From Ectobacillus ponti (lineage in GTDB: Bacteria; Bacillota; Bacilli; Bacillales; Bacillaceae_G), in contig NZ_JANCLT010000014.1 of NCBI RefSeq assembly GCF_024294785.1, positions 1 to 64,000 of the forward strand: a stretch of DNA of 64,000 nt, in the 5' to 3' direction. Positions 34,368 through 43,480 of this stretch are shown here, piece by piece. The first letter of the stretch is position 1; every line of letters starts with the position of its first letter. A program made the position numbers and the translations under genes. The notes beneath the pieces were generated by a model. The model did no database searches and was not told the origin of the DNA. It worked only from the letters and a program-made list of their open reading frames with translations.

Positions 34368-34560
34368 TCGGGTTCCTCCTTAGGCATATTTGCTCACAAG
34401 CTTTATTTTACATGATGGAGCGGCGGGTGTTCAAATCCGGGCTCTGGCTTCTGCTGAAAACAGAACGGAACTGCTGGGCCTCTCCCAGACTGGCTGCCCT
34501 GTCAGAAAAATCTGTATGTTGTGGCCTTCTTTCTTTACGAATGGTGCAAACATTTGTACT

Positions 34561-34601
34561 ATTGGTAGTGTGGCACTATTTGTTGAGGGGGAACTACCAA
34601 T
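34561..34601 (+). promoter_or_regulatory. Inverted repeat enclosing the amidase ribosome binding site
   Basis: ATTGGTAGT (34561-34569) is perfectly complementary to ACTACCAAT (34593-34601), which abuts the ATG at 34602. The ribosome site GAGGGGG lies in the loop. The stem could control translation or be a DNA operator. Confidence 0.45.
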
Positions 34602-36065
34602 ATGCATAATCCAAAATTGCAAGCTCTGGCAGAAGAGTGGCTTGTGGAAACGACCATTGCCGATTTACAGGAGGCATTGGAGGCTGGAAAGGTTACATCA
34701 CGTGACCTTGTTCTGATGTACATGAGCCGCATCAGCACCTATGATAAGGGAGAGAACGGCATCAACTCCGTGCTCGAATTGAACCCGGATGCCCTTCATA
34801 TCGCCGAAGCACTGGACGCTGAGCGCAAACAAAGAGGGGTGCGGGGGCCGCTTCATGGCATCCCGCTTTTATTAAAGGATAATATCGATACAGGAGACCG
34901 TATGCATACAAGCGCAGGTTCTCTGGCGCTGGCGGAGCATGTGGCGGCAGCGGATTCCTTCGTGGCGGAGCAGCTGCGCGAGGCAGGCGCGGTTTTGCTT
35001 GGCAAGGTGAATATGACAGAGTGGGCCAATTTCATGACGGAGAATATGCCAAACGGCTACAGCTCCCGCGGCGGCCAGGTGAAAAATCCGTACGGTCCGT
35101 TTGATGTCGGCGGATCGAGCAGCGGCTCCGGCGCTTCCATTGCGGCGAATCTCGCGGCAGCGGCAATCGGCACGGAAACATCAGGCTCCATTCTGAGCCC
35201 GGCAAGCTCAAACTCGATTGTCGGCATCAAACCGACAGTCGGCCTGGTCAGCCGGAGCGGCATTATTCCAATCGCACACAGCCAGGACACTGCAGGCCCG
35301 ATGGCCCGCACCGTCAGCGATGCCGCGGTGGTGCTTTCCGCCTTGACGAAGCAGGATGGGAAGGATCCGGCTACCTTGAAAAATCCAGAGCCTGGTCTGG
35401 ACTATACCACATTCTTAAAGCAGGATGGGCTGCAAGGAAAGCGAATCGGCATCAGCCGCCATACCTTCCAGTACTTGAATGAAGAACAGCTTGCCTTAAT
35501 GGAGGCGGCCATCCGGGTTCTGGACGAGCAAGGCGCGACAGTCATCGAGGATGTTGTCATTCCGTCCGAGACTGAGGAAAGCAACTACGAGGTGCTCATC
35601 TATGAATTCAAAGCGGCACTGAATGCGTATCTGCGGACAGTCGGGCCGCGGATTCCTGTCCATTCTTTGCGGGATGTTCTGGTGTTTAATGAGCAAAACC
35701 GCAAGGATGCGCTGAAGCATGGACAAACACTGCTTGCCCAATCCGAGCTGACGAGCGGCACGCTGACAGAGCCGTCCTATATGGAAAACAGGGAGCGTGA
35801 TCTGTATCTGTCCCAAGAGAACGGTATTGACGCGGCGTTGGCAGCTCATCAGCTGGATCTTCTCGTCTCGCCGCACTATTATGGCAGTGCACTGCCGGCG
35901 AAAGCTGGATATCCGTCTGTGACAGTGCCTGCGGGCTATACGTCAGAAGGCGAGCCGCTTGGCATCACCTTTACAGCGGGCGCATTTACGGAATCGGTGC
36001 TGATTGAAGCCGCATATGCCTTTGAACAGGCAACCAGGCACCGTAAACCGCCTGTGCTGGGTTGA
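34602..36065 (+). CDS. Amidase signature-family enzyme
   Basis: A 487-residue amidase. The catalytic triad is recognisable as Lys in IPLLLKDNID, cis-Ser in GGSSSGSGAS and the nucleophile Ser in TETSGSILSPASSN. The closest group is the stand-alone fatty-acid-amide/acylamidase type, not GatA, because it lacks gatB/gatC neighbours and has the short YGSALPAKAGYPSVTVPAGY C-terminal region. It is probably cytosolic; the substrate is unknown. The ribosome site lies in a hairpin loop. Confidence 0.9.
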   Translation: MHNPKLQALAEEWLVETTIADLQEALEAGKVTSRDLVLMYMSRISTYDKGENGINSVLELNPDALHIAEALDAERKQRGVRGPLHGIPLLLKDNIDTGDRMHTSAGSLALAEHVAAADSFVAEQLREAGAVLLGKVNMTEWANFMTENMPNGYSSRGGQVKNPYGPFDVGGSSSGSGASIAANLAAAAIGTETSGSILSPASSNSIVGIKPTVGLVSRSGIIPIAHSQDTAGPMARTVSDAAVVLSALTKQDGKDPATLKNPEPGLDYTTFLKQDGLQGKRIGISRHTFQYLNEEQLALMEAAIRVLDEQGATVIEDVVIPSETEESNYEVLIYEFKAALNAYLRTVGPRIPVHSLRDVLVFNEQNRKDALKHGQTLLAQSELTSGTLTEPSYMENRERDLYLSQENGIDAALAAHQLDLLVSPHYYGSALPAKAGYPSVTVPAGYTSEGEPLGITFTAGAFTESVLIEAAYAFEQATRHRKPPVLG

Positions 36066-36143
36066 ATTTTTCCTTTTTCTTCCTCTGATAATTTTCTTGA
36101 AACAATAGAAACTAGGGGGGACAAGAAAAGGAGGCGTGCAAGG

Positions 36144-36311
36144 ATGACAAAGAAACGGCAGGATCCGCATATGGCCGAGTATTGCTTCAATCCGCTCGAG
36201 AGCCGCGGCGAATCTTTTGTGGAGCAGGCGTTCATGGAAACGTACAATCAGGTGGGCGACAGCTATATGGGCGGCACCATTGATGCCGCGCGAAGAGAAC
36301 AGCGTGATTGA
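36144..36311 (+). CDS. Small hydrophilic protein (55 aa), unknown
   Basis: An ATG preceded by AAAAGGAGGCGTGCAAGG opens a 55-codon frame starting MTKKRQDPHMAEYCF and ending ARREQRD. It is rich in Glu/Arg/Met with no membrane segment and was not recognised. The very good ribosome site and the terminator directly after it argue that it is real. Confidence 0.65.
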   Translation: MTKKRQDPHMAEYCFNPLESRGESFVEQAFMETYNQVGDSYMGGTIDAARREQRD

Positions 36312-36316
36312 CAGGA

Positions 36317-36346
36317 CAGAAGGAGGGGAGCCTCCTTCTGTTTTTG
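36317..36346 (+). terminator. Intrinsic terminator
   Basis: CAGAAGGAGG-GGAG-CCTCCTTCTG plus TTTTT, directly after the 55-residue frame. Confidence 0.85.
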
Positions 36347-36373
36347 CATGCTGATGGGAAGGAGGAGATGCAA

Positions 36374-36628
36374 ATGGAACAAGATTTGTTCGTGGAATGG
36401 CTGCGAGGCGATTTGCAAAGGCAGGGCTTTCGGGGAGACGAACTGGAAGGGAAGGTGAAGGAGCAGCTGTCCTTTCTGCCGAAGGACTTGAAAAACCTTG
36501 CCATCGATGCCAAAACGAGGAAATCATCGCGGGATGCACTGGAGCTCTACATTCAGTCGCTAAGTGACGACAATCCGCAGGTGCGAGCAAAGCGTGCGCT
36601 GCTGGAGGGGTTTTTGGGGAAGGGGTGA
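36374..36628 (+). CDS. Small acidic protein (84 aa), unknown
   Basis: The ATG at 36374 has AAGGAGG eight bases upstream; an ATG two codons earlier is too close to it. The product is helical and charged (LFVEWLRGDLQRQGF, DNPQVRAKRALLEGF). No family was recognised. It is encoded 80 bases before the next gene. Confidence 0.65.
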   Translation: MEQDLFVEWLRGDLQRQGFRGDELEGKVKEQLSFLPKDLKNLAIDAKTRKSSRDALELYIQSLSDDNPQVRAKRALLEGFLGKG

Positions 36629-36707
36629 AGAACGCTCTCTTCCGTGTTCCGACTTGTGCCTTCTGTTTTTGTCCATACTAATGGGGACAAATTTGGAGGT
36701 GAGGCAG

Positions 36708-37112
36708 ATGAAATCCTTTACAGTGACGTTCCATGAAGGTGACGCGCTGCAGGGTATTACCGTGCAAAAGCTGAATGAAGAAGACTATAATCGGACTACG
36801 GCCGGCGGGACGCGCCATCTCTTTGAACTCGATACCAGCATGGGCTTTTTTGTGTTTTTTGATGCTGAGGATGAGGAAGGGAACGAGTCCTACATGGCCT
36901 TGCATTATGAAGAAGAAAATGAAGACCCGACTGCCTGTTACGGCTTTGATTTAAAAACATTTTACGAGTTCACGGCCCTGTACTTAAACGATTTGGAGTT
37001 TGCCGATGAGGTGGAGGATGACGAGCAGGATGATGAAGAGTATGGCCCGGTTCATCATCTGGCGCACCTGCTGTTTCATATCGTGGAGGACGGCAAGGAT
37101 CTCGAAGCATAA
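36708..37112 (+). CDS. Very acidic protein (134 aa), unknown
   Basis: The start follows TTTGGAGGTGAGGCAG. The protein is strongly acidic toward the end (EVEDDEQDDEEYG) and contains aromatic strands (MGFFVFFDAEDEEGN). A soluble cytosolic protein of unknown role. A terminator follows directly. Confidence 0.7.
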   Translation: MKSFTVTFHEGDALQGITVQKLNEEDYNRTTAGGTRHLFELDTSMGFFVFFDAEDEEGNESYMALHYEEENEDPTACYGFDLKTFYEFTALYLNDLEFADEVEDDEQDDEEYGPVHHLAHLLFHIVEDGKDLEA

Positions 37113-37114
37113 GC

Positions 37115-37142
37115 AAAAAGGCTCCGTATCGGGAGCCTTTTT
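37115..37142. terminator. Bidirectional intrinsic terminator
   Basis: AAAAAGGCTCC and GGAGCCTTTTT pair around CGTATC-like loop bases, between converging genes. Confidence 0.85.
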
Positions 37143-37145
37143 GCG

Positions 37146-37388
37146 TTACATACGGTGCTTGGCAAACTGTACGAACATATCCGCATCCTCAACAAGTCCG
37201 CAGACTGCGCATTGCACTTTATAAGCCGGGCCGCGGTAGGGCATATGGAAGGGACTCAGGTTTTCGGTTGCATATTCCTCTTCAATTTGTCCGGTTTGCG
37301 GATGCAGTTTGACCGAACGGGGCTGCTGCTCAATGAGATTAAAGCGTGTCCGGTTTGTTTTACAGCCGGGGCAAAGCATTGGTTCCAT
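37146..37388 (-). CDS. Zinc-ribbon-like small protein (80 aa)
   Basis: Two cysteine pairs, CPGC near the N-terminus and CAVC near residue 62, are spaced like a zinc ribbon with a beta-rich middle. The ATG at 37388 follows AAGGAGGGATTGTTTG. The function is unknown; nucleic-acid or protein binding is possible from the fold only. Confidence 0.7.
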   Translation of the reverse strand: MEPMLCPGCKTNRTRFNLIEQQPRSVKLHPQTGQIEEEYATENLSPFHMPYRGPAYKVQCAVCGLVEDADMFVQFAKHRM

Positions 37389-37471
37389 CAAACAATCCCT
37401 CCTTGTTATAAGTGGAAGATATTCTCAGTATGCCCGAATGTCAAAAAACTGCGCACAAGTGGTACGCAGCT

Positions 37472-38368
37472 TCACGAAATTTGCGCCGGCAGCTTTGCTT
37501 CCAGCGGCTTTCTTCTTGTTTTCCATTGCGAGACGAGCACGCCGCCGATAATGAGGGCGGCACCGGCTGTTTGCGGCAAGGTCACCTTTGTGCCCAGCAA
37601 GGCGAAGCCCACCAGCATCGTGACAAACGGCTGCAGATTCAAAAACATGGCGGCGTTGCCGGCCCCCACCACCTGCAGCTGGCGGTTCCAAATTAAACCG
37701 CAAATGCCCTGCATGACAATCGCGCTGCCGACAAGCAGCAGCCAAGCCCACATGTGATGGCTTAAGTGGATCGGGCCCTGAAGCAGCGACACGGGCGCCA
37801 GCATGATGGTGCCGACCGTTGTGGCATACACTGTGGTAATAAAGGAATCCAGCTTTTCCGTCAGCTTGCGCATGAAAATCATGGACGAAGAGAAGGTAAG
37901 CATGGCCAGGAACATGAAGCCAACTCCGCCGGAGAGAGCGACAGTCCCTTTGCCGACGACAAAAAACACACCGATTAATGCGACGATAGAGCCGGCCAGC
38001 ATTTTCAAGGTAAAGGTCTCCTTCAAAAACACAGCTGCGAGCAAGCCGGTCACCAGCGGCGACAGGGAAAGAATGAGAGCCGCCGTGGTTGCATCCGTTG
38101 TCCGGAGCCCGCTAAAGAAGGCCGTCTGATTCATCAGCGTACCGACCATGCCAAGCGCCAGCAGCAGCATGCCCTCTCTGGCTCTTATTCTCGTAAACTT
38201 CTTGGCAAACCATGCATACGCGAGCAAAAAGAGCGAGGTGCAGATCAGCCGGACCGCTGCCAGCGGGATAGGAGAAAATTCTTGAATCAACATGGAACCA
38301 AATACAAAATTGCTGCCCCATAGAGTGACACATGCAACTAACAAAGCATATGAGCGAAGCACAGACAT
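37472..38368 (-). CDS. EamA/DMT-family transporter
   Basis: A 298-residue protein with ten predicted helices in two EamA repeats (about 5-140 and 150-285); LWGSNFVFG and the repeat-end phrases LSPLVTGLLAAVFLKE and LQPFVTMLVGFALLG are typical. It probably exports metabolites or drugs. AAGGA sits only just before the ATG at 38368, so the GTG two codons later may be the true start. Confidence 0.87.
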   Translation of the reverse strand: MSVLRSYALLVACVTLWGSNFVFGSMLIQEFSPIPLAAVRLICTSLFLLAYAWFAKKFTRIRAREGMLLLALGMVGTLMNQTAFFSGLRTTDATTAALILSLSPLVTGLLAAVFLKETFTLKMLAGSIVALIGVFFVVGKGTVALSGGVGFMFLAMLTFSSSMIFMRKLTEKLDSFITTVYATTVGTIMLAPVSLLQGPIHLSHHMWAWLLLVGSAIVMQGICGLIWNRQLQVVGAGNAAMFLNLQPFVTMLVGFALLGTKVTLPQTAGAALIIGGVLVSQWKTRRKPLEAKLPAQIS

Positions 38369-38439
38369 TCCTTCTTTACTGGAAACTTAATCTTATTTAT
38401 CATAGCGCAGCGGACGGGGAAAAGTCTAGAAGCGAAATT

Positions 38440-39735
38440 TCACCACAGGCGTTGATAATATGTCTGCATCACATCATCCGGCACCATGCTCCCTCCGGTT
38501 GCCCACACAAGATGAGTGGCCTGCTCCAACGGCAGACGGGAGGTGTACGCTTGCCCTGATGCTGTGCGTAGCAGCTGCACCGGACCGTACATGCCGGCCA
38601 GGGCGGACGGCTCCAGAAAAAGCCCTTCCCGCTCCGCGAGCATACGGAGCAGCCTGAACAGCTGGGTGTCCTCAACTGTATAGATACCGCTTAAGGACGA
38701 TTCCATTTCCCTGCCGACAAAACGGGAGGGACGACCGACGGCCAGTCCGTCGGCAGCAGTCTCATTCCGCAAGCCGAAATCGCGTACAGATACTTCGTCA
38801 TGCAGCCCCGTCATCATCCCAATCAGCATGCAGGGAGATTGCACCGGCTCTGCAAAAAAGCAATGGGCATGAGACCCGTATACCGTTTTCAGGCCGAATG
38901 TCACCCCGCCAGGGCCGCCTCCGACACCGCATGGCAAATAGACGAACAACGGGTGCTCGGCATCGACCGGAATGCCGGCCCCGGCCAATTGCTTTTGCAG
39001 CCGGTAAGCCGCCACTGCATATCCAAGGAACAAATCCTTCGAATTTTCGTCATCGACAAAATGGCAGTGAGGGTCCGCCGCTGCTTCCAGTCGCCCGGTT
39101 TCCACGGCCTTGCTGTAATCATCCGCGTACTCCTTTACTGTGACGCCTTTTTGCCGGAGTAAATTCTTTTTCCAGGAAGCGGCATCAGCCGACATATGTA
39201 CGGTGACCCCAAACCCTAGCTGCGCGCCCATGATGCCGATGCTGAGGCCAAGATTGCCGGTTGAGCCGACTGCAATCCGGTACCGGGAAAAGAAGGCCGT
39301 CGCCTCCGGTTCGGCGAGTTTGGCGTAGGAATCGCCCTGCTTCAGCAGTCCGTGCTGCAAAGCCAGCTGCTCTGCGTATTTCAGCACCTCATAAATTCCG
39401 CCCCGCGCTTTAATAGACCCGGAGATGGGCAGATGGCTGTCCAGCTTCAGCAACAGCCTGCCGGGGATGGTGGCGTACGGCTCACTTAGTGCCTGCTGCA
39501 TAGCCGGGATTTCGCGGATGGGGGACTCAATCAGCCCATTTGTGCCGGGGAATACACGGGCAATATAGGGGGCAAAGCGCTCGAGGCGCCCGGCCGCGTC
39601 CTGTATGTCACTTTCGTCCAATGCAAAATGGGGCTCCCCGTAACGCGGGTTCTCCCAAAACACCTCGCGGGCCTGGCTGACCTCCTGCAGCATCGGCTGT
39701 TTCTTCAGCCATTCCTCTTTTGTTCGTTCCTCCAT
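38440..39735 (-). CDS. dsdA: D-serine dehydratase
   Basis: A 431-residue PLP enzyme that deaminates D-serine to pyruvate and ammonia. The PLP-lysine motif is SGSIKARGG, the phosphate-binding glycine loop [10 protein letters not shown], and [17 protein letters not shown] residues ([14 protein letters not shown]) bind PLP. Length and motifs agree with DsdA. The ATG at 39735 follows AAAAGGAGAGAGATCC; a longer in-frame extension has none. It may serve D-serine detoxification; no DsdX or DsdC neighbour was seen. Confidence 0.93.
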   Translation of the reverse strand: MEERTKEEWLKKQPMLQEVSQAREVFWENPRYGEPHFALDESDIQDAAGRLERFAPYIARVFPGTNGLIESPIREIPAMQQALSEPYATIPGRLLLKLDSHLPISGSIKARGGIYEVLKYAEQLALQHGLLKQGDSYAKLAEPEATAFFSRYRIAVGSTGNLGLSIGIMGAQLGFGVTVHMSADAASWKKNLLRQKGVTVKEYADDYSKAVETGRLEAAADPHCHFVDDENSKDLFLGYAVAAYRLQKQLAGAGIPVDAEHPLFVYLPCGVGGGPGGVTFGLKTVYGSHAHCFFAEPVQSPCMLIGMMTGLHDEVSVRDFGLRNETAADGLAVGRPSRFVGREMESSLSGIYTVEDTQLFRLLRMLAEREGLFLEPSALAGMYGPVQLLRTASGQAYTSRLPLEQATHLVWATGGSMVPDDVMQTYYQRLW

Positions 39736-39818
39736 GGATCTCTCTCCTTTTTTTCTTCTAGCATAGCGTATTTCCCTGTCGGGGCAAAGGCAAATTTTCC
39801 TATCCTTCCAAATTCTGT

Positions 39819-39848
39819 TTGACAAAAATCCTGCTCGTTGCGTATAGT
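39819..39848 (+). promoter_or_regulatory. Sigma-A promoter of the MutS2-paralogue leader
   Basis: Perfect TTGACA, an 18-base spacer and TATAGT. Transcription should start near 39855, about 320 bases before the mutS2-like start codon. Confidence 0.8.
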
Positions 39849-39878
39849 AAAGGTAACCCGATGTAGAGGAGAATGTAG

Positions 39879-39902
39879 ATGTTAGGTGTTGTTCTTGACT
39901 AA
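39879..39902 (+). CDS. Putative 7-residue leader peptide (MLGVVLD)
   Basis: GAGGAG, seven bases, ATG, then TTA GGT GTT GTT CTT GAC TAA. It starts about 25 bases after the predicted transcription start and precedes mutually exclusive hairpins and a terminator. The layout matches translated leaders that control ribosome-protection and antibiotic-resistance genes by ribosome stalling. Translation has not been shown. Confidence 0.55.
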   Translation: MLGVVLD

Positions 39903-40144
39903 CCGTAATTTCATACGGATGTATCACTTCAAGCGCCTCTTGAAAATGTAGGTTTCAAGAAGGTTTATTTCACTATGCCTGAAGGATGCGTTGTTAAGAA
40001 CAAACGATCATAGCATATAGAGCATTCTTGTCTATAGGGGCTGTGCATAGTGCACGCTTTTTTTTTGTATATGGACAAATGCGCAGCAATCTGTCTGCGT
40101 ATTGCTTATAGCCGCCATGAACGATGTGTTCATGGCGGCTTTTT
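39903..40144 (+). promoter_or_regulatory. Attenuator leader with alternative hairpins and two terminators before the MutS2 paralogue
   Basis: After the leader peptide, CCGTA/TACGG forms a small hairpin. TTCAAG (39929-39934) can pair with CTTGAA (39939-39945), or that same segment can instead pair with TTTCAAG (39953-39959). Terminator 1 is GTGCA-TAG-TGCAC then nine T residues (40043-40066). Terminator 2 is AGCCGCCATGAAC/GTTCATGGCGGCT then TTTTG (40110-40144). The mutS2-like TTG lies 28 bases on. Such a design needs antitermination for full expression. Confidence 0.7.
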
Positions 40145-40172
40145 GTATGTGAAAATAAGGGAGGAAGAAGCA

Positions 40173-42095
40173 TTGCATCAGCAAACACTTCATGTGCTGG
40201 AATTGGAACGAATCAAGGAAGATGTCGCCCACTATGCGGTGACGGAGGAAGGAAAGCAAGCGGTACGGCAGCTGCAGCCGTCCGTGCATGTCAAGCAAAT
40301 TCGTGCCTGGCTGGAGGAAGTGACAGAAGCCAAACGAATTCTTGCCATCAGCAGCAGTGTCCCCATTCATGGGCTGGCCGGCATGCAGGGGCTGCTCGGT
40401 CTCTTGAACAAAGGCATGGCGCTGCGGGCTGGCCAACTGGCGGGCTTACATGACTTTTTGGATTGCTGCCGCCGGCTGAAGCGGTTTATGAAGGAGAAGG
40501 AATATGCGGCGTCCCGTGTGTCTGCCTATGTATACGCCTTGGAAGATCTGCCGGAGCTTGCTGCTGAAATTTTCCGCTGCATCCGTAACGGAGCAGTGGA
40601 TGACTACGCCAGCAGGGAGCTTGAGAAAATCCGCAAGCAGGTGCGCATTCAGGAGGAACGGCTGAAGGAGAAGCTGAACCAAATACTGAAATCAAGCAAG
40701 TATAAGCCGTATTTGCAGGAGGGAATCGTCAGCCAGCGCGATGGGCGCTATGTGATCCCGGTCAAAAAGGATTATAAAGGCAAGATTAAAGGAGCGGTGC
40801 TGGATGTTTCCGCATCCGGCTCCACGGTGTATGTGGAGCCGGAGGAAATCGCCCGCGCCCAGGAGCAGCTGGTTTTGCTGCAGGTGGAGGAAGAAATAGA
40901 GGTGCAGCGTATCCTCGGCTATCTGACCGGGCTTGTAGAAGCACATGAGGATCAGCTTCGTCTGGCGGTGGAAACGATGGTGCACTATGATGCTTTGTTT
41001 GCCAAAGCGAAGCACAGCCTGGCAATTGGCGGCTGCAGTGTAGAGGTGAACGAATCCCATCATATCTTGCTCAAGGAGGCGCGGCATCCGCTGCTCGGGA
41101 GCAAAGCCGTTCCGCTCCATCTCGAGCTGGGGCACGGCCGTCATGCGCTTGTCATCACCGGACCGAACACCGGCGGAAAAACAGTTGCAATCAAAACAGT
41201 CGGGCTTCTGACGCTGATGATGCAATCCGGCCTGCATGTGCCAGCGGCTCCGGACAGCCATCTCAGTATATTCCAGCACGTGCTGCTTGACATCGGCGAC
41301 GGACAGAGCATGGATCAGAATTTGAGTACCTTCAGCTCACGAATCACCAATATCGTCGAAATTTTAAAAACAACCAATGACCGCAGTCTTGTGCTGCTCG
41401 ATGAACTGGGCTCCGGCACCGATCCGAAGGAAGGAATGGGCTTGGCGACGGCCATTTTGACAGAGCTGTATGACAAAGGCGCCACGCTGCTGGCAACCAC
41501 GCATTACAGCGAAATTAAAGACTTTGCGGAGGCGCATGAAGGCTTTATTAACGGCTCTATGGAATTTGATGTGGCTACGCTGCAGCCGACGCACCGGCTC
41601 ATCATTGGAAGCGGCGGAGAAAGCCAGGCATTTGCGATTGCGCTGCGGCTCGGCATGCATCCAAAAATTATTGAGCGCGCCCACAGTATCACATACCGGG
41701 AGGAAAAATCATATCCGTTTGCAGGAGATGCGGCAGAACGCCGCGAACTGGAGAAGCAGTTGGCCGTCAACCGGTATGCCAAGCGTGAAAAACAAGCGGT
41801 GCGGGCAGAGAAGCCGGCGGCGCTCTTTTCGCAAGGGGATAATGTCCAAATCATCCAGACAGGGGAGTTTGGCATTGTGTATACCGGCCCGGATGAGCGG
41901 GGCGATTATGTGGTACAGGTCAAAGGGGAAAAACGCACGTATAACCATAAGCGCATGAAGCTGTATATCGCAGCAGCGGATCTGTATCCAGCAGATTATG
42001 ATTTTGACGTGATCTTTGAGACAAAGGAGAACCGCAAGAAGGACCGGGCGATGGAGCGCCGGCATGTGGAAGGGCTGACGATTGAACGGGAATAA
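40173..42095 (+). CDS. MutS2 paralogue lacking the Smr nuclease domain
   Basis: A 640-residue MutS2-type protein. It has the MutS2 N-terminal core (VLELERIKEDVAHYA, about 5-20), coiled-coil clamps (about 180-300), an ABC-type ATPase with Walker A GPNTGGKTVAIKT, Walker B LVLLDELGSGTDP and a TTHYSEIK histidine loop, a second coiled coil (about 530-560), and a KOW/SH3-like module (about 560-605). It ends near ERRHVEGLTIERE where normal MutS2 continues for over 100 residues with Smr (B. subtilis MutS2 is about 785 residues). MutS2 acts on collided ribosomes and blocks recombination; this paralogue keeps the ATPase and could split ribosomes. The TTG at 40173 follows AAGGGAGGAAGAAGCA. Confidence 0.85.
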   Translation: MHQQTLHVLELERIKEDVAHYAVTEEGKQAVRQLQPSVHVKQIRAWLEEVTEAKRILAISSSVPIHGLAGMQGLLGLLNKGMALRAGQLAGLHDFLDCCRRLKRFMKEKEYAASRVSAYVYALEDLPELAAEIFRCIRNGAVDDYASRELEKIRKQVRIQEERLKEKLNQILKSSKYKPYLQEGIVSQRDGRYVIPVKKDYKGKIKGAVLDVSASGSTVYVEPEEIARAQEQLVLLQVEEEIEVQRILGYLTGLVEAHEDQLRLAVETMVHYDALFAKAKHSLAIGGCSVEVNESHHILLKEARHPLLGSKAVPLHLELGHGRHALVITGPNTGGKTVAIKTVGLLTLMMQSGLHVPAAPDSHLSIFQHVLLDIGDGQSMDQNLSTFSSRITNIVEILKTTNDRSLVLLDELGSGTDPKEGMGLATAILTELYDKGATLLATTHYSEIKDFAEAHEGFINGSMEFDVATLQPTHRLIIGSGGESQAFAIALRLGMHPKIIERAHSITYREEKSYPFAGDAAERRELEKQLAVNRYAKREKQAVRAEKPAALFSQGDNVQIIQTGEFGIVYTGPDERGDYVVQVKGEKRTYNHKRMKLYIAAADLYPADYDFDVIFETKENRKKDRAMERRHVEGLTIERE

Positions 42096-42130
42096 CAAAC
42101 AGGAGGGTGCGCGAAGGCACCCTCCTGTTA
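42096..42130. terminator. Intrinsic terminator between converging genes
   Basis: ACAGGAGGGTGC-GCGAAG-GCACCCTCCTGT at the ends of the MutS2-like and aminotransferase genes. Confidence 0.75.
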
Positions 42131-43318
42131 CAGGCATTCTTGTGTTTCTGTGGCGAAAATGCCGCTGTTTTTCAGGTTCTCCAGCACACGGGAGATGCCG
42201 GTCTCGTCCTGCACAAGCGCCATGCGTACATAGCCTTCTCCAGCCGGGCCAAACGCAACACCTGGTGTGACTACGACATGGGCACGGTCCATGAGCGCGT
42301 AGGCGAACGCGGTGGAGGTCCAGCCCTGCGGCACCTCGGCCCAGACGAACATGCTGCCGGCCGGCTTGTCGACCTGCCAGCCAAGAGCGGCCAGTCCATC
42401 AACAAACAAATCGCGTCTGCTTTGGTAGGTGCGTCTGCTTTCCTCGCTGAACTGGGCACCCTCCCGGAGAGCCAGCGCCGCTGCCTTTTGAATGGGCAGG
42501 AAAACACCGTAATCCAAATTAGATTTCATTTGTCCTACGGCCTTCACGATTGCCGGATTGCCGACCAAATAACCGATGCGGCATCCTGCCAGGTTGAAGC
42601 TTTTGGAGAGGGAGTTCATTTCGGCACCCACTTCTTTTGCGCCGGGCACTGACAGGAAGCTCAGCGGCTTGTTGCCGTCATAATACAGCTCAGAGTAAGC
42701 AAAATCGTGCAGCACGATGATATGATGCTTTTTGGCAAAAGCGACCACCTCGGCAAAAAAGGCTTCCGTTGCCATGGCCGGCACCGGGTTGCCCGGGAAG
42801 CTGAGAATCATGAGCTTCGCCTTGTCGGCAATATCTGCCGGAATGGCGTCCAAGTCCGGCAGGAAGCCGTTTTCCTTCCGGAGCGGCATGAAATAAGGCT
42901 CCGCGCCAGCCATGGCAATCCCCGTCGCATAAGCCGTATAGCCCGGATCCGGCACCAGGATGAGATCACCCGGATCCGCGAATGCCATGGGGAGATGGAC
43001 CAGTCCGTCCTGTGATCCCATCAGCATAAGAATTTCATGCTTTGTATCCAATGCCACGCCCTGCTGCTGTTCATAGTAAAAGGCGACAGCCTCATGGAAC
43101 TCCGCCGTTCCCGATAAGGTATAGCCGTAGCTCCGCTCTTCAGATGCAGACTGTGCTAAAGCGGCCATGACAAATGGAGGCGGCGGCAGATCCGGGCTTC
43201 CAATGCTTAAATCGATCATATGATGTCCGGAAGTGATTTTTTGTTGCTTGTAGGCCGCCAACTCGCTGAAAATGGATGGCTGAAAGGCCTCCATGCGCTT
43301 TGAAAGCTGAATTTGCAT
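42128..43318 (-). CDS. Class I/II PLP aminotransferase (LL-DAP aminotransferase-like)
   Basis: A 396-residue aminotransferase. The PLP-lysine motif is SLSKSFNLAGCRIG, with NPxxA-like FPGNPVPA and the C-terminal arginine in GYVRMAL. The family resembles LL-diaminopimelate/aspartate-type aminotransferases (PatA/YugH/DapX relatives); exact amino acid specificity is not evident. The ATG at 43318 follows GGAGGTTGTAATGAC. Confidence 0.87.
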   Translation of the reverse strand: MQIQLSKRMEAFQPSIFSELAAYKQQKITSGHHMIDLSIGSPDLPPPPFVMAALAQSASEERSYGYTLSGTAEFHEAVAFYYEQQQGVALDTKHEILMLMGSQDGLVHLPMAFADPGDLILVPDPGYTAYATGIAMAGAEPYFMPLRKENGFLPDLDAIPADIADKAKLMILSFPGNPVPAMATEAFFAEVVAFAKKHHIIVLHDFAYSELYYDGNKPLSFLSVPGAKEVGAEMNSLSKSFNLAGCRIGYLVGNPAIVKAVGQMKSNLDYGVFLPIQKAAALALREGAQFSEESRRTYQSRRDLFVDGLAALGWQVDKPAGSMFVWAEVPQGWTSTAFAYALMDRAHVVVTPGVAFGPAGEGYVRMALVQDETGISRVLENLKNSGIFATETQECL

Positions 43319-43448
43319 GTCATTACAACCTCCATACGTTCTTTCTACTATTCAATATGTTTCTTATTTTCAGTCTTTCATAGTGTATCATACTGCCATT
43401 GTGAATGAAAAATGAAATTTGTGTTCGTTATGTATGTAACAGCAGCAA

Positions 43449-43480
43449 AGAAGACAGCATGCTTTCACACGCTGTCTTGC
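43449..43480 (-). terminator. Intrinsic terminator overlapping the stop of the 490-residue gene
   Basis: On the minus strand AGACAGC-GTGTGAAAGCAT-GCTGTCT is followed by TCTTTG. The 5-prime arm lies within the last codons of the gene. Confidence 0.6.
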
